Below are positions 28,995-37,610 of a stretch of DNA of 64,000 nt, piece by piece (within the stretch, counting starts at the first letter, position 1; each line of letters begins with the position of its first letter). The notes beneath the pieces were generated by a model. The model searched no databases, had not been told where the DNA came from, and saw only the letters and a program-made list of their open reading frames with translations. The stretch lies in assembly GCA_018114805.1 (NCBI GenBank), contig CP073042.1, positions 3,348,001-3,412,000 on the forward strand, in the 5' to 3' direction. Source of the DNA: Candidatus Streptomyces philanthi. Its GTDB lineage: Bacteria > Actinomycetota > Actinomycetes > Streptomycetales > Streptomycetaceae. Made by a program: the position numbers and the translations under genes.

Positions 28995-29384
28995 GTGGTG
29001 GCCCAAGCGAGAATCAGAGATGGCGTGTTGTGGGTGGGAGGCGAGGCTTACCCGCTGCGTAACATCGCCCACGTCGGCCAGCGAGTACTGGTCGTCGACC
29101 GCGACAAAGCCTGGAGGAAATTCGTCATCCGCTCCCTCGGGTGCTTTGTTTTGAGCGGCTTGTTGTCCAGTGTCGGTGGAATTGAGGGAACGATCGCCGC
29201 TCTCGTCGTCGAGGCGTTTGTCGTGTGGAACCTGGTCATCGTCTTGCAGAATCCCACGCTGTACGGTCTCGTGCTCAATACCGCAGGTGTCCAGCACGAG
29301 GCCATCTGGTCCACTCGGGAGCAGGAGATCGGACGGTTGGTCTCCGAGATCACCAAGGCGATCGGTAGTCCCGATGTCGCGTAG
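28995..29384 (+). CDS. DUF6232-like membrane protein
   Basis: GTG 28995 lies behind GGAGGGG and starts VVAQARIRDGVLWVGGEAYPLRNIAHVGQRVL. This N-terminal strand block, followed by a pair of hydrophobic helices (FVIRSLGCFVLSGLLSSVGGI and IAALVVEAFVVWNLVIVLQ) and the tail LYGLVLNTAGVQHEAIWSTREQEI, matches the layout of DUF6232 proteins of actinobacteria as I remember it. The product has 129 residues and is intact. Its GC is lower than average. The next gene begins 12 bp downstream on the same strand. Confidence 0.75.
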   Translation: MVAQARIRDGVLWVGGEAYPLRNIAHVGQRVLVVDRDKAWRKFVIRSLGCFVLSGLLSSVGGIEGTIAALVVEAFVVWNLVIVLQNPTLYGLVLNTAGVQHEAIWSTREQEIGRLVSEITKAIGSPDVA

Positions 29385-29396
29385 ACGGTCGTCAAC

Positions 29397-29824
29397 GTGG
29401 AACACGCGGTGCAGGGCGATCTCATCCAGCAGGTACGGGGCGGGCAGCATCGGCAAGGCCGAGCACAGCGGCACCGGAAGGATCGGTTGACGGTGAGCGG
29501 TGACTGCGTCTGGCAGTACGGGGCGGGCAGCGTCGGCAAGGCTGAGCACACCGGGCACGGTGACATCGTGGTGGGCGGCAAGACCATCGCCGCGACCGCC
29601 GGCGGGCCAGCGATGGAGGCCCTGCTGCGAGCGATCGAGAACATGCGCCCACACCTGGACGAGAAAGACCGGGCGGGGGTGGACGCGGTGGCCGAGTCCA
29701 TCGCCGAGGAGACGTCTTGGAGCGCCGACGTGACCTGGTGCGACGCGTCTCCGGCATCGCGGCGCTGGCCGGTGAGGCGGGCCTGCCCGTCATCGCGGCA
29801 GCCACGGCCCTACTGGGAGGTTGA
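29397..29824 (+). pseudogene. Small protein with GAGSxGKAEHxGxG repeats (several frameshifts)
   Basis: GTG 29397 reads EHAVQGDLIQQ; then in another frame YGAGSIGKAEHSGTGRIG; then back VSGDCVWQYGAGSVGKAEHTGHGDIVVGGKTI followed by a helical part (AMEALLRAIENMRPHLDEKDRAGVDAVAESIAEE); finally, in a third frame, LERRRDLVRRVSGIAALAGEAGLPVIAAATALLGG to the stop at 29822-29824. The rejoined protein has two copies of a short Gly-rich beta repeat and a helical, partly hydrophobic C terminus. It follows the DUF6232 gene closely. I do not know the family; the repeat style recalls beta-repeat tags in actinobacterial conflict-type proteins. Confidence 0.6.
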
Positions 29825-29888
29825 GCTGACCGCGTCACGGCACGGAGCGGAGGGGCCCGCCCCTGGCCGCTGGCAGCCGAGGGGGCGC

Positions 29889-30422
29889 TCAGCCGACGCG
29901 GGCGGCGATGGTGCGCGCGCACTCCACGGACGTGGTGTGGCTCGTGTCCACCTCCAGGTCGTACGACACGCCCCGGTGCGCGAGTTCGGCCTGCGCGGCG
30001 GCCATGCCGGGCACCCGGTCGCCGCGCGCCGACTCGCGGCGGGCCGCGACCTCGGGCGCACACCGGACCCCCACCCACAGCACGTGCAACCCGTCCAGCG
30101 ACCGCCGCTACCGCTCCTGCGTGGCCGACCCGCCGAGGAAGACGTCGTCGATGATGATCCGGGCGCCGGCCCGCGCCATCGCGCCCACCCCCGCTTGCCA
30201 AGCCGCCTCCAACTCCCGGAACTGCGGCCCGGGGCTCACGGCACCGTCGCTGGCGAACTCGATCCCGTCGCCGGAATTCTGCAGGGCCGCGGGCATGGCC
30301 TCGATCAGCGAGTCCACCGCCATGAGCAACCACGGTTCGGCCACCACCCCCTGCAAGCTCCGCGCGAGTTCGGTCTTGCCGGAGCTGGAGCCGCCGTTGA
30401 GCACGATCACCTGAGTCGTCAC
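29889..30422 (-). pseudogene. Chloramphenicol phosphotransferase-like kinase (in-frame TAG)
   Basis: GTG 30422 gives [24 protein letters not shown] with the P-loop GGSSSGKT, then [14 protein letters not shown] and [16 protein letters not shown] at 30108-30110 interrupts TQER..RRSLDG; the same frame continues [30 protein letters not shown] to 29889. Total length is 177 residues, the size of the Streptomyces venezuelae enzyme (178 aa). The interrupted residue is Trp in relatives as far as I recall (TGG to TAG). Such kinases phosphorylate chloramphenicol, but many homologues have other small hydroxylated substrates. Confidence 0.85.
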
Positions 30423-30463
30423 CGCGTCAGGGTAAGAGCGCGGTCGCGGCCGGGCAAGCGGCT

Positions 30464-31282
30464 TTACGGCTCGGCGGTGGCGTCGGGCGTGAAGCTGGTG
30501 TGGTCGGCGGGCACGCCCACCCGCTCGCGGCCGTCGTCGTCCGTATACCGCCAGGTGAACCGCACCCCGCGGGCCGAGGTGAGGTCGGGGCCGTCGATGA
30601 GCTGCAAGTGCAGGTGGGGTTCGGAAGAGTTGCCCGAGTTCCCGCATTCGGCCAGCGGCTGGCCGGCCGACACTCGCTCGTCCACGGCCACCTGCAGCGA
30701 CCGCCGCCGCAGGTGCGCGAAGACGGCGTAGGTGCCGTCGCCCAGGTCGAGGACGAGATGGTTGCCGAGGACGTGCCGGGGGTCGGCGAGGGAGCGTACG
30801 AAGCCCTCCACCAGCAGATAGCCGAATCCGGCGAGCGAGGTGCGCGAGAGGTGGTCGCGCTGCCCGTCCGCGGCGCCCACGACCCGGCCGTCGGCCGGTG
30901 CGGGCAGCGGCTGCCCGTACGCCGGGTAGGACGCCGCGCGCCGGGCGATCGGCCACACCCAGACGTGGTCCGGCGCGGGCCGACGGACGAGGTCGATGGC
31001 GTACGTCTGGGCCAGGCTGTGGGTGTGGCTGGGCACCTTCGTGGTCGGCCCGTTGAGCGCCGTCCAGCGCCCCTGTACGGGCGCGCGCAACTCCAGCGGG
31101 GCGGCCACGTTCCGCGGCGGGCGCTCCGCGCGTGTCAGGGCCCACCTCAGCACCAGTCCGACCAGCAGCAGCAGCCCGACCCCGCTGAGCCACAGCACGC
31201 CGATGCCCGAGCCGTTCACCACGATGCACACGGTGCCTGCGGCGATCAGCAGGCCGTGATACCTGTGCAGGAGGAGGGGCAT
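30464..31282 (-). CDS. Membrane-anchored M23-type metallopeptidase
   Basis: The 272-residue protein begins with two close hydrophobic spans ([39 protein letters not shown]). The outer part has an M23/LytM-type beta domain: [13 protein letters not shown] supplies the HxxxxxxxD metal site, [23 protein letters not shown] the first His block, and [11 protein letters not shown] the HxH. The insertion between them is shorter than in secreted LytM enzymes. It could trim peptidoglycan at the membrane. It is intact and 41 bp upstream (in genome order right) of the kinase-like gene, which it may precede in an operon. Confidence 0.82.
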   Translation of the reverse strand: MPLLLHRYHGLLIAAGTVCIVVNGSGIGVLWLSGVGLLLLVGLVLRWALTRAERPPRNVAAPLELRAPVQGRWTALNGPTTKVPSHTHSLAQTYAIDLVRRPAPDHVWVWPIARRAASYPAYGQPLPAPADGRVVGAADGQRDHLSRTSLAGFGYLLVEGFVRSLADPRHVLGNHLVLDLGDGTYAVFAHLRRRSLQVAVDERVSAGQPLAECGNSGNSSEPHLHLQLIDGPDLTSARGVRFTWRYTDDDGRERVGVPADHTSFTPDATAEP

Positions 31283-31337
31283 GGGTCCTCTTCTGGAGCG
31301 GGTGGGAAGTCGGGTGGCCCCGGTACGAGGTGGGTGA

Positions 31338-31781
31338 CTAGGCGAACTCGCCCAGCCGCACGGCGTTCACGAACGCCGCCCACGCCTGGGTGACGAAGGC
31401 CAGGGTGGGGCCGTCGGGGTTCTTGCTGTCGCGGACGGGGACGGTGCCGTGGGTGGCGGCCGAGGGCGCCCACTCGACGCAGTTGCCGCCCCTTCCCACC
31501 GTCATGAGCGTCAGCGACCCACCCAGGAACGGATGCTCTCCGTGAGAGAACGGCAAGACTCGGATAACCCTCGACGGCCCGTCCACCAAGGGCAGGAGAG
31601 CCGCCAGTTGCTCATATATGACGAGTGGCCCATCCACCGTGCGACATAGCAAGGCCTCATCCAGGATGACGGACAACTTTGGTGGTGGGTCCGCCTGAAG
31701 TGACGCCTGCCGACCCAACATGGCCGCGACCAAGCCCTCGACCTCGTCAGAGGTCGCACTACGCACCGTGGTTCTCCCCAT
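31338..31781 (-). CDS. DUF5753-DUF397 deletion fusion (remnant of an Scr1-type XRE regulator and its DUF397 partner)
   Basis: The 147-residue frame starts MGRTTVRSATSDEVEGLVAAMLGRQASL. Residues ~20-95 are an internal piece of DUF5753 (PPPKLSVILDEALLCRTVDGP, then VIRVLPFSHGEHPFLGGSLTLM). From residue ~97 it passes without a linker into the C-terminal half of DUF397: GRGGNCVEWAPSAATHGTVPVRDSKNPDGPTLAFVTQAWAAFVNAV. Normally these are two adjacent genes. Here the HTH half of the XRE protein, the end of DUF5753 and the start of DUF397 are all missing, and the junction is in frame. It has lost DNA-binding capacity. Confidence 0.8.
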   Translation of the reverse strand: MGRTTVRSATSDEVEGLVAAMLGRQASLQADPPPKLSVILDEALLCRTVDGPLVIYEQLAALLPLVDGPSRVIRVLPFSHGEHPFLGGSLTLMTVGRGGNCVEWAPSAATHGTVPVRDSKNPDGPTLAFVTQAWAAFVNAVRLGEFA

Positions 31782-31851
31782 TCCGGATCACAGGCTGGAA
31801 CATGGCTTCTGCCGGCCAACGACACGTACGCATAAGGGCGTTCGGCCGCCG

Positions 31852-33729
31852 TCACCGCCCCAGCAGCGGCACGTTCTTGCGCACCGCCCGGTCCCACGAG
31901 CCGTCGTCCGCCATCTGCTTCAGGGCCTTGTTGACCTTGCCCGTCAGCGGGCTGCCCTTGGGTAGGCCGACGCCGTACGGGTCGTCGGACAGGTCCAGGC
32001 CCGCGAGGCGGAAGGCGCCGGGCTGTTGGGCGGCGTAGCCGGCCAGGATGACGTTGTCGGAGGCGACCGCGTCCACCGAGTTCTGGGGCAGTGCGTCGAT
32101 GCAGCCCTCGTAGGAGTCGTGTTCCACGATCTGTGCCTGCGGGGCGATCTGTGTCCGCAGGCGCAGGGCCGTGGTACTGCCAAGGAGGGCGCAGATCCGC
32201 TTGTCGTGCAGGTCCTCCGGCTTCCGCACCGAGAGGTCGCCGGCGGTGACCAGTGCGTCTTGGTGGCCGGTCAGGTACGGACCGGCGAAGTCGACGCGCT
32301 TCTCGCGTTCGGCGGTGATGGCGTACGTCGCCACGATGAGGTCTGCCTTGCCCTCTTCCAGCACGGTCTCCCGGTCGGCGCTGGGCACTTCCTTCCACAC
32401 GATGTCGGCGGGGGTGTGGCCGAGTGCCTTGGCGACGTACGTCGCCACGTCCACGTCGAGTCCCGCGTAGTCGCCGTCCGGCCGACGGGCGCTGATGCCC
32501 GGCTGGTCGGACTTGATGCCGATGGTGATCTTCTTGCCGGTGCCCTTGTCGGCGTCCGCGCCGACGGGGGATTCGCCGGCCGGCGCGTTGGGGTCGGGCG
32601 TGGGCCCGCGGCTCTGCGAAGAGCGGTCGTCGCCCTTGCCCGAGTTCTTGTCCGAGGCGTCGTTGGGCAGCACGTTCCAGGCGATGAGGCCCGCGACGGC
32701 CAGGGCGCCGGCCGTGGCGGCGTACAGGGCGCCGCGCCGCGTCCTTCGGCTGGGGGCGCCGGGCGGCTGACCCTGCGGCGGTGCGGGAGCGGGCGCCGGG
32801 GCGAGGAACGCGGGCTGTGCGGGTTGCGCGGGCTGTGCGGGGGGTGGTGTTGGTGCGGCGGGCGGCGGGGCCGGCGCGGGGGTGGGCGGCTCGGTGGGGG
32901 CCTGCCGGTCGGCGACGGGCACGGCCCCCGCCCCCTCTGGACGTCCGGCGAGTCGTACGGCCCCCGCGGTCCCCGCCGTCCCGGCGGGGACCGCCGCCTG
33001 CGCCTCCGCCGTGGGCTGTGTCTCCGCCGCCGCCAGGAGGCGGTCCAGCGTGGCCGCGTCGGGGCGGCGGCCCGGGGACCGTACGAGCAGGGCGCGCAGC
33101 GGCTCCGTCAGCGCGCCCGCCCGGGTGGGCGGTGGGACGTCCTGGCCGACGATGGCCGCGAGGGTGGCGAGGGTGTTGGCGCGCCGCAGGGGGTGGCGGC
33201 CCTCGACGGCCACGGTGAGCACGGTGGAGCCTTGGATGGCGGCGATGCCGAAGTCGGTGAGGACCGGGCGCCCGTCGGGCCGGACGAGGACGTTGGCGGG
33301 CTTGACGTCGCTGTGTTGGATGTCGGCCGCGTGCACGGCGACCAGGCCGGCCAGTACGCCCCGGCCCAGCCGCGCCGCCTCGGCCGGGGGCAGCGTCCCG
33401 CGGGCCAGCCGGTCGGCGACGTTCTCGCCCGGGACCAGCTCCATCACCAGCCACGGGTACGGGTGCTCGGCGCCGTCCACGACGTGGTGGATCGTCGCCA
33501 CGTTGGGGTGGCTGATCCGGGCCAGGGCCCGGGCCTCGCGCAGGACGCGGGTGCGGAGCTGGCGGGCCCCTTCGGGGTCGTGCTCGGCGAGCGCCGGGTC
33601 CTGCGGGCGGACCTCCTTGAGCGCCACGTCGCGGTCGAGAGCCAGGTCGCGGGCGCGCCACACCGTGCCCATCCCGCCCCCGCCGAGCCGCTCCACCAGC
33701 TTGAACCGACCGTCGACCACCCGCCCCAC
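31852..33729 (-). CDS. Transmembrane Ser/Thr kinase-like receptor with extracellular solute-binding (SBP_bac_3) domain; activation segment missing
   Basis: The 625-residue protein is uninterrupted. Residues 1-~230 are PknB-like: glycine loop GGGGMG (17-21), ATP-binding Lys38, catalytic loop HSDVKPAN (Asp141, Ser in place of the usual Arg), DFG at 159-161. After SVLT-like STVLTV (~172) it jumps straight to AVEGRHPLRRANTLA, so ~40 residues carrying the activation loop, the APE motif and the DxWSLG helix are absent. Then come a Pro/Ala linker, one span (333-354), and residues 399-625 as an amino-acid-type SBP_bac_3 domain (ITIGIKSDQPG, DYAGLDVDVATYVAKAL, ADLIVATYAITAEREKRVDFAGPY). Ligand sensing is likely; kinase activity is doubtful. 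Confidence 0.9.
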   Translation of the reverse strand: MGRVVDGRFKLVERLGGGGMGTVWRARDLALDRDVALKEVRPQDPALAEHDPEGARQLRTRVLREARALARISHPNVATIHHVVDGAEHPYPWLVMELVPGENVADRLARGTLPPAEAARLGRGVLAGLVAVHAADIQHSDVKPANVLVRPDGRPVLTDFGIAAIQGSTVLTVAVEGRHPLRRANTLATLAAIVGQDVPPPTRAGALTEPLRALLVRSPGRRPDAATLDRLLAAAETQPTAEAQAAVPAGTAGTAGAVRLAGRPEGAGAVPVADRQAPTEPPTPAPAPPPAAPTPPPAQPAQPAQPAFLAPAPAPAPPQGQPPGAPSRRTRRGALYAATAGALAVAGLIAWNVLPNDASDKNSGKGDDRSSQSRGPTPDPNAPAGESPVGADADKGTGKKITIGIKSDQPGISARRPDGDYAGLDVDVATYVAKALGHTPADIVWKEVPSADRETVLEEGKADLIVATYAITAEREKRVDFAGPYLTGHQDALVTAGDLSVRKPEDLHDKRICALLGSTTALRLRTQIAPQAQIVEHDSYEGCIDALPQNSVDAVASDNVILAGYAAQQPGAFRLAGLDLSDDPYGVGLPKGSPLTGKVNKALKQMADDGSWDRAVRKNVPLLGR

Positions 33730-33945
33730 GGGTCCCCCTCACCCTCGTGAACTCCCGCACGCACGCCGGGGTTTGCGCCTGACTCCGGGGCTGACTTTGC
33801 CACAGGGGCGCGACGGCCGGACCGTGTGGCGGCCCCGCCCGCCGCCCATTCGTTATCTGGGAGGCGGGTCGGGCGCGACGGGCGCGCGAGAGCGGAGGCG
33901 GGGGCGGCGGTCGGGCCGCGTACCGGGTCGGGGACGATCGACCCC

Positions 33946-34488
33946 ATGGTGCACACGACCGATCTCCTCGCGGCCCTGACCTTCCGGCGGGCCAACGCGG
34001 GTGACGTGACCGAGTTCGTCCGCCTGCGGGACGCCGCCGCGCGCTGGCAGCGCGCGCGGGGCATCCAGCAGTGGCGGCCCGGCGAGTTGGGCCCCGAGCA
34101 CTTCCGGGCGCGGCTGCGCGAGGGCGAGTTGTGGCTGTCCACGCTCGGGCCGGACGGCCCCACCGTCGGGGCGTGGGAGCTGTGGTGGGAGGACGTGGCG
34201 GCGTGGGGCGAACAGCCGCCGGTCGCCGGTTACGTGCACCGCCTCGTGGTCGACCGGCAGACGGCCCCGCCCGGCGCGGGCCGCCACCTGCTCGCGGCGG
34301 CCGAGCGCCGCGTGCTCGCCCACGGGCGGACGCTGTGCAGCCTGGACTGCCTGGCCGACAACCCGCGGTTGCGCGCCTACTATGAGGCAGCGGGGTACGC
34401 GGTGGTCGGCGAGCGGGCGGCGAAGAACGGCGACGGCGGCCGGTCGTACGGCGTGACCCTGTTGGAGAAGCGGCTCACGACGGAGTGA
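33946..34488 (+). CDS. GNAT-family N-acetyltransferase
   Basis: ATG 33946 gives 180 residues (MVHTTDLLAALTFRRANAGDVTEFVRLRD). The N-terminal strand and helix, the central GYVHRLVVDRQTAPPGAGRHLLAAAERRVLAHG with the acetyl-CoA loop (Q/RxxGxG/A form PPGAGRH), and the late LDCLADNPRLRAYYEAAGYAVVGE are the standard GNAT order. The upstream frame to 33826 lacks a ribosome-binding site. Substrate unknown. Intact, and divergent from the kinase-like gene. Confidence 0.9.
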   Translation: MVHTTDLLAALTFRRANAGDVTEFVRLRDAAARWQRARGIQQWRPGELGPEHFRARLREGELWLSTLGPDGPTVGAWELWWEDVAAWGEQPPVAGYVHRLVVDRQTAPPGAGRHLLAAAERRVLAHGRTLCSLDCLADNPRLRAYYEAAGYAVVGERAAKNGDGGRSYGVTLLEKRLTTE

Positions 34489-34669
34489 ACCGGGGCGACG
34501 GGCTGTACGGGCGGCCGTACGGGGAGGGGCCGGACGGCGACGGGCCGCACGCGGCGGCTCAGGGCCCCGGGACAAGGCCCGGATCGACGGGGGTGAATCG
34601 TGCTCGTGCGACCCCGTGCCGGGTTCCCTTCTCGGTGGTCAGCGTCTGGACGACGTCCATGACGTACGG

Positions 34670-35581
34670 TCAGGCCGGCCGGGCCATCCCAAGCACGTCC
34701 AGCAGCGCCCGGGTGGCCGGGCTCGGGTTGAACCGGCTCCAGGCCAGGTACTCGACGCGGCCCGGCCCGTCTACCACCGGGACCAGCGCGAGCGCGGGAT
34801 CGTCGGCCGCCAGCGGTCGGACGAACGCGGACGGCAGCAGCGCGATGCCCAGCTCGCGCGCGATCAGCCGGATGACCAACTCGGCGCCGCCGGCCTCGTA
34901 CGCGATGTCGCGGGCCAGCCCGGCGGCGGCGAACGCCTGGTCGGACTGGGCCCGGGCGGGCGTGCCGGACACGAAGTCCACGAACGTCTCTCCGGCCACC
35001 TCGCGGAGCGTGACCCGCTGGGCGCCGGCGAGCCGGTGGCCGGCCGGCACGACCAACACGTGCTCGTCGTGGTCGAGGACGAGGGACTCCACGCCGGCCG
35101 GGCGCGCGTCCCGTGGCAGGCGGAGGAAGGCGACGTCCAGCTCACCCGCGCGGATGGCGGCGACCAACTCGTCGCTGTCGCCGGCCCGCAGCAGGACCCG
35201 CACGTCCGGGTGGCGGGCGCCGAAGCGCTGCAACAGCTCGGGCACGTCCACGGCGGCCGTGGTCACGATGACTCCGACGTCCAGCCGCCCGCGAAACACC
35301 CCGGCCGCCGCGGCGGCGTCGGCCACCGCCCGGTCGGCGGCGGCCAGGCACTCCCGCGCCCGGGCGAGGAACGCCGCCCCGGCGCTGGTCAGCTCCGTAC
35401 GCCGGCTGGAGAGGGCGAACAGCTTGACCCCCAGCTCCCGCTCCAGGCTGGCGATCCGGTGACTGAGCGACGACTGCACGACGGAGCAGCGCTCGGCGGC
35501 GCGGGTGAAGTTGCGCGTCTCGGCGACGGCGACGACGTACCGCATCTGTTGCAGGTCAATCTGTCCATGCTGCTGCTTCAT
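34670..35581 (-). CDS. LysR-family transcriptional regulator
   Basis: ATG 35581 (MKQQHGQIDLQQMRYVVAVAETRNFTRAAERCSVVQSSLSHRIASLERELGVKLF) gives a 303-residue LysR protein with the N-terminal winged HTH and a type 2 periplasmic-binding-like effector domain (RLDVGVIVTTAAVDVPELLQRF, AGVESLVLDHDEHVLVVPAGH). It is divergently transcribed from a DMT exporter 57 bp away, the classic LysR arrangement. Inverted repeats in the gap are candidate sites. The frame is open far upstream, but that is antisense to the transporter. Confidence 0.92.
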   Translation of the reverse strand: MKQQHGQIDLQQMRYVVAVAETRNFTRAAERCSVVQSSLSHRIASLERELGVKLFALSSRRTELTSAGAAFLARARECLAAADRAVADAAAAAGVFRGRLDVGVIVTTAAVDVPELLQRFGARHPDVRVLLRAGDSDELVAAIRAGELDVAFLRLPRDARPAGVESLVLDHDEHVLVVPAGHRLAGAQRVTLREVAGETFVDFVSGTPARAQSDQAFAAAGLARDIAYEAGGAELVIRLIARELGIALLPSAFVRPLAADDPALALVPVVDGPGRVEYLAWSRFNPSPATRALLDVLGMARPA

Positions 35582-35590
35582 AGAAGCTAT

Positions 35591-35615
35591 CGCAATCATG
35601 CTTTGCGTCCATGAT
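35591..35615. promoter_or_regulatory. Overlapping inverted repeats between LysR and DMT genes
   Basis: CGCAA (35591-35595) and TTGCG (35603-35607) are inverted around 7 bp, and ATCATG (35595-35600) and CATGAT (35610-35615) around 9 bp. The latter has the general geometry of a LysR box. Both lie in the 57-bp divergent promoter region, so control of both genes by the LysR protein is likely. Confidence 0.5.
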
Positions 35616-35638
35616 CCGGCGCGGCCCAGACTTCCCGC

Positions 35639-36682
35639 ATGGATGCCCTGACCCACCGGTCGTCGGGCCCGTCGCGCGGCTCGTCCGCGCGGCGGGCGGC
35701 CACCGTCGCCCTGACCGCGCTCGCGCCCCTGTCCTGGGGCACCACGTATGCCGTGACCACCGAACTCCTCCCGCCGGGAAACCCGTTGTTCGCCGGACTG
35801 CTGCGCGCCCTGCCCGCCGGGTTGCTCGCGCTGGCGATCACCCGCGTGCTGCCGCGTGGGGACTGGTGGTGGAAGGCCGCCGTCCTCGGCGTGCTGAACA
35901 TCGGCGCGCTGTTCCCGCTGCTGTTCCTGGCGGCCGAGCGCCTGACCAGCTGGGTCGCCGCCACCCTTGGCGCGGCCCAGCCGCTCCTGGTCGCAGGCCT
36001 GGCCACGGTGGCGCTCGGCGACCGGCCCGGGGCCTGGCGCTGGGTGTGCGGGGTGGCCGGCGTGGTCGGCGTCGGGCTCGTCGTGCTCGGGCCGCAGGCC
36101 AGGCTCGACGCCGTCGGCGTGCTCGCCGGGCTCGGCGGCACCGCCGCCATGGCCGGTGGCGTCGTCCTCACCAAGCGCTGGGGCCGCCCGGCCGGCGTCG
36201 GCCCGCTCACCCTGGCCGGCTGGCAACTCGCTGTCGGCGGGTTGTTGTTGCTCCCGCTCACCCTCGCCGTCGAGGGCGTACCCGAGCGGATCGACGCCGG
36301 CGCCGTCGGCGGCTACCTGTGGCTGGGCAGCATGGGCGGACTGATCGCGTACACGCTGTGGTTCCGTGGCATAGGCCGGCTGCCGGTCGGCGCGACGGCG
36401 CCGCTGGTGCTGCTGTCGCCGCTGGTTGCGACGCTCATCGGCCTCTTTCTCGGCGAGTCGCTGCGCTCGCTCCAGGCCCTGGGCTTCGCCCTGGCCCTCG
36501 CCGCGCTGCTGGCCGCCCAGTTCCCGGCCCCGCGTCTCGTCCGGTTCCGGTTCCGCCTCCGCGGTACGGGCCCGACGGACCCGGAACGGGTCGCGGCCCC
36601 ACAGCCGGCGGTGGCCTCGGCGGTGGCCCCGGCCTCGACCCCGGAGCCGGGCGCCGTGCTGCCGGGAGCCCAGCCGCGATGA
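35639..36682 (+). CDS. DMT-superfamily (EamA-type) exporter
   Basis: The 347-residue protein has two EamA repeats and about ten spans: TVALTALAPLSWGTTYAVTTELLPPGNPLFAGLLRALPAGLLALAI opens the first with its SWG motif and FxRal-type segment, and GVLAGLGGTAAMAGGVVLTKRWG opens the second. A ~60-residue charged and Ala/Pro-rich cytoplasmic tail follows. EamA proteins export amino acids, metabolites or drugs. Divergent from a LysR gene that probably controls it. Its TGA overlaps a possible ATG (ATGA, 36679) of the next gene. Confidence 0.92.
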   Translation: MDALTHRSSGPSRGSSARRAATVALTALAPLSWGTTYAVTTELLPPGNPLFAGLLRALPAGLLALAITRVLPRGDWWWKAAVLGVLNIGALFPLLFLAAERLTSWVAATLGAAQPLLVAGLATVALGDRPGAWRWVCGVAGVVGVGLVVLGPQARLDAVGVLAGLGGTAAMAGGVVLTKRWGRPAGVGPLTLAGWQLAVGGLLLLPLTLAVEGVPERIDAGAVGGYLWLGSMGGLIAYTLWFRGIGRLPVGATAPLVLLSPLVATLIGLFLGESLRSLQALGFALALAALLAAQFPAPRLVRFRFRLRGTGPTDPERVAAPQPAVASAVAPASTPEPGAVLPGAQPR

Positions 36683-36792
36683 CGCCCGACACGACGGCGA
36701 CGGTGACAGCCACCGGCGCGTCGGCGCCGACACCCGACACGACGGCGACCCACCCGCACCACGATCACCGACACCCCACGGAGGCGACCCCC

Positions 36793-37541
36793 ATGCCGAC
36801 CAGCAACCCGACGCCGTACGCGGCGACCACCGACCCCACAGCACCCCCGCTCCAGCGGAGCGGGGCGGCCTGACGATCGCCGTACTGGGCGCCACCGGGA
36901 TGGTCGGCGGCCGGGTGGTGGCCGAGGCGCGGGCGCGCGGGCACCGGGTGCTGGCCCTGGCGCGGATGCCGACCAGCGCCGACCCGTACGTGACACCGGT
37001 GGCCGTCGACGCGGGCGACCCGGGGGCCCTGCGCGCGGCGCTGGCCGGTGCGGCGACCCGTCCCGCCGCCGACGCGGTCGTGGTGGCCCTGCGCACCGAA
37101 CCGGTCGACCGGGAGTTCCTGGTCGGGGCCACCCGCGCGGTGCTGGCCATCGCGGGCCCGCCGGGCGTCCCCGTCCTGGTGGTCGGCGGCGCAGGCGCGC
37201 TGCGCAGCCCGACGGACCCCGAACTCCTGGTCGCCGACGACCCGGCGTACGTGCCGCCCGCGATACGGGCCGTCGCCGCCGCCGGCGTCGCCCACTTGGG
37301 CGCCTGCCGGGCCCACGCGCGTGGCCCGTGGGTGTACCTGTGCCCGCCGGCCCAGCTCAACCCGGGCGAGCGTACAGGTCGTTACCGGCGCGGCACCGAC
37401 ACGCTGCTGACCGACGCCGACGGAGCCTCGTGGATCAGCGCCGAGGACCTGTCCGTCGTGGTCCTGGACGAGTTGGAGAACCCCGGGCCCGACCACCTCT
37501 TCACGGTCGCCGCGCACTCGGCCGGACCGTCGGTGGGGTGA
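36793..37541 (+). pseudogene. NAD(P)-binding epimerase/NmrA-like protein (one frameshift)
   Basis: ATG 36793 has GGAGG nine bases upstream and reads MPTSNPTPYAATTDPTAPP. One base near 36868 must be changed to join the frame GLTIAVLGATGMVGGRVVAEARARGHRVLAL, a Rossmann fold with GxxGxxG and the GATG..G form typical of atypical short-chain dehydrogenases. SWISAEDLSVVVLDELENP near the end is the family's late helix. Restored length ~250 residues. An alternative start at 36679 overlaps the transporter stop codon and adds a 17-bp direct repeat (CCCGACACGACGGCGAC, twice). Probably co-transcribed with the DMT gene. Confidence 0.82.
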
Positions 37542-37585
37542 CGGGGGAGGAGCGCCCGGGGTGAACGCCGGGTGGAGTGCGGGGT

Positions 37586-37610
37586 GGCCCGTCCAACGGG
37601 TGGACGGGCC
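37586..37610 (+). terminator. Hairpin terminator after the NAD(P)-binding gene
   Basis: GGCCCGTCC (37586-37594) pairs perfectly with GGACGGGCC (37602-37610) across a 7-nt loop, 45 bp beyond the stop codon. It closes the DMT/NmrA-like transcription unit. Confidence 0.7.

Noticed and set aside
29889..30422. Secure call of chloramphenicol resistance
   Set aside because: The P-loop and length fit the family, but the gene contains a TAG and many homologues have other substrates, so resistance cannot be claimed.
35582..37360. Large upstream extension of the LysR frame
   Set aside because: It would be antisense to the DMT and NmrA-like genes and has no domain. The start at 35581 gives a normal LysR length and HTH at the N terminus.
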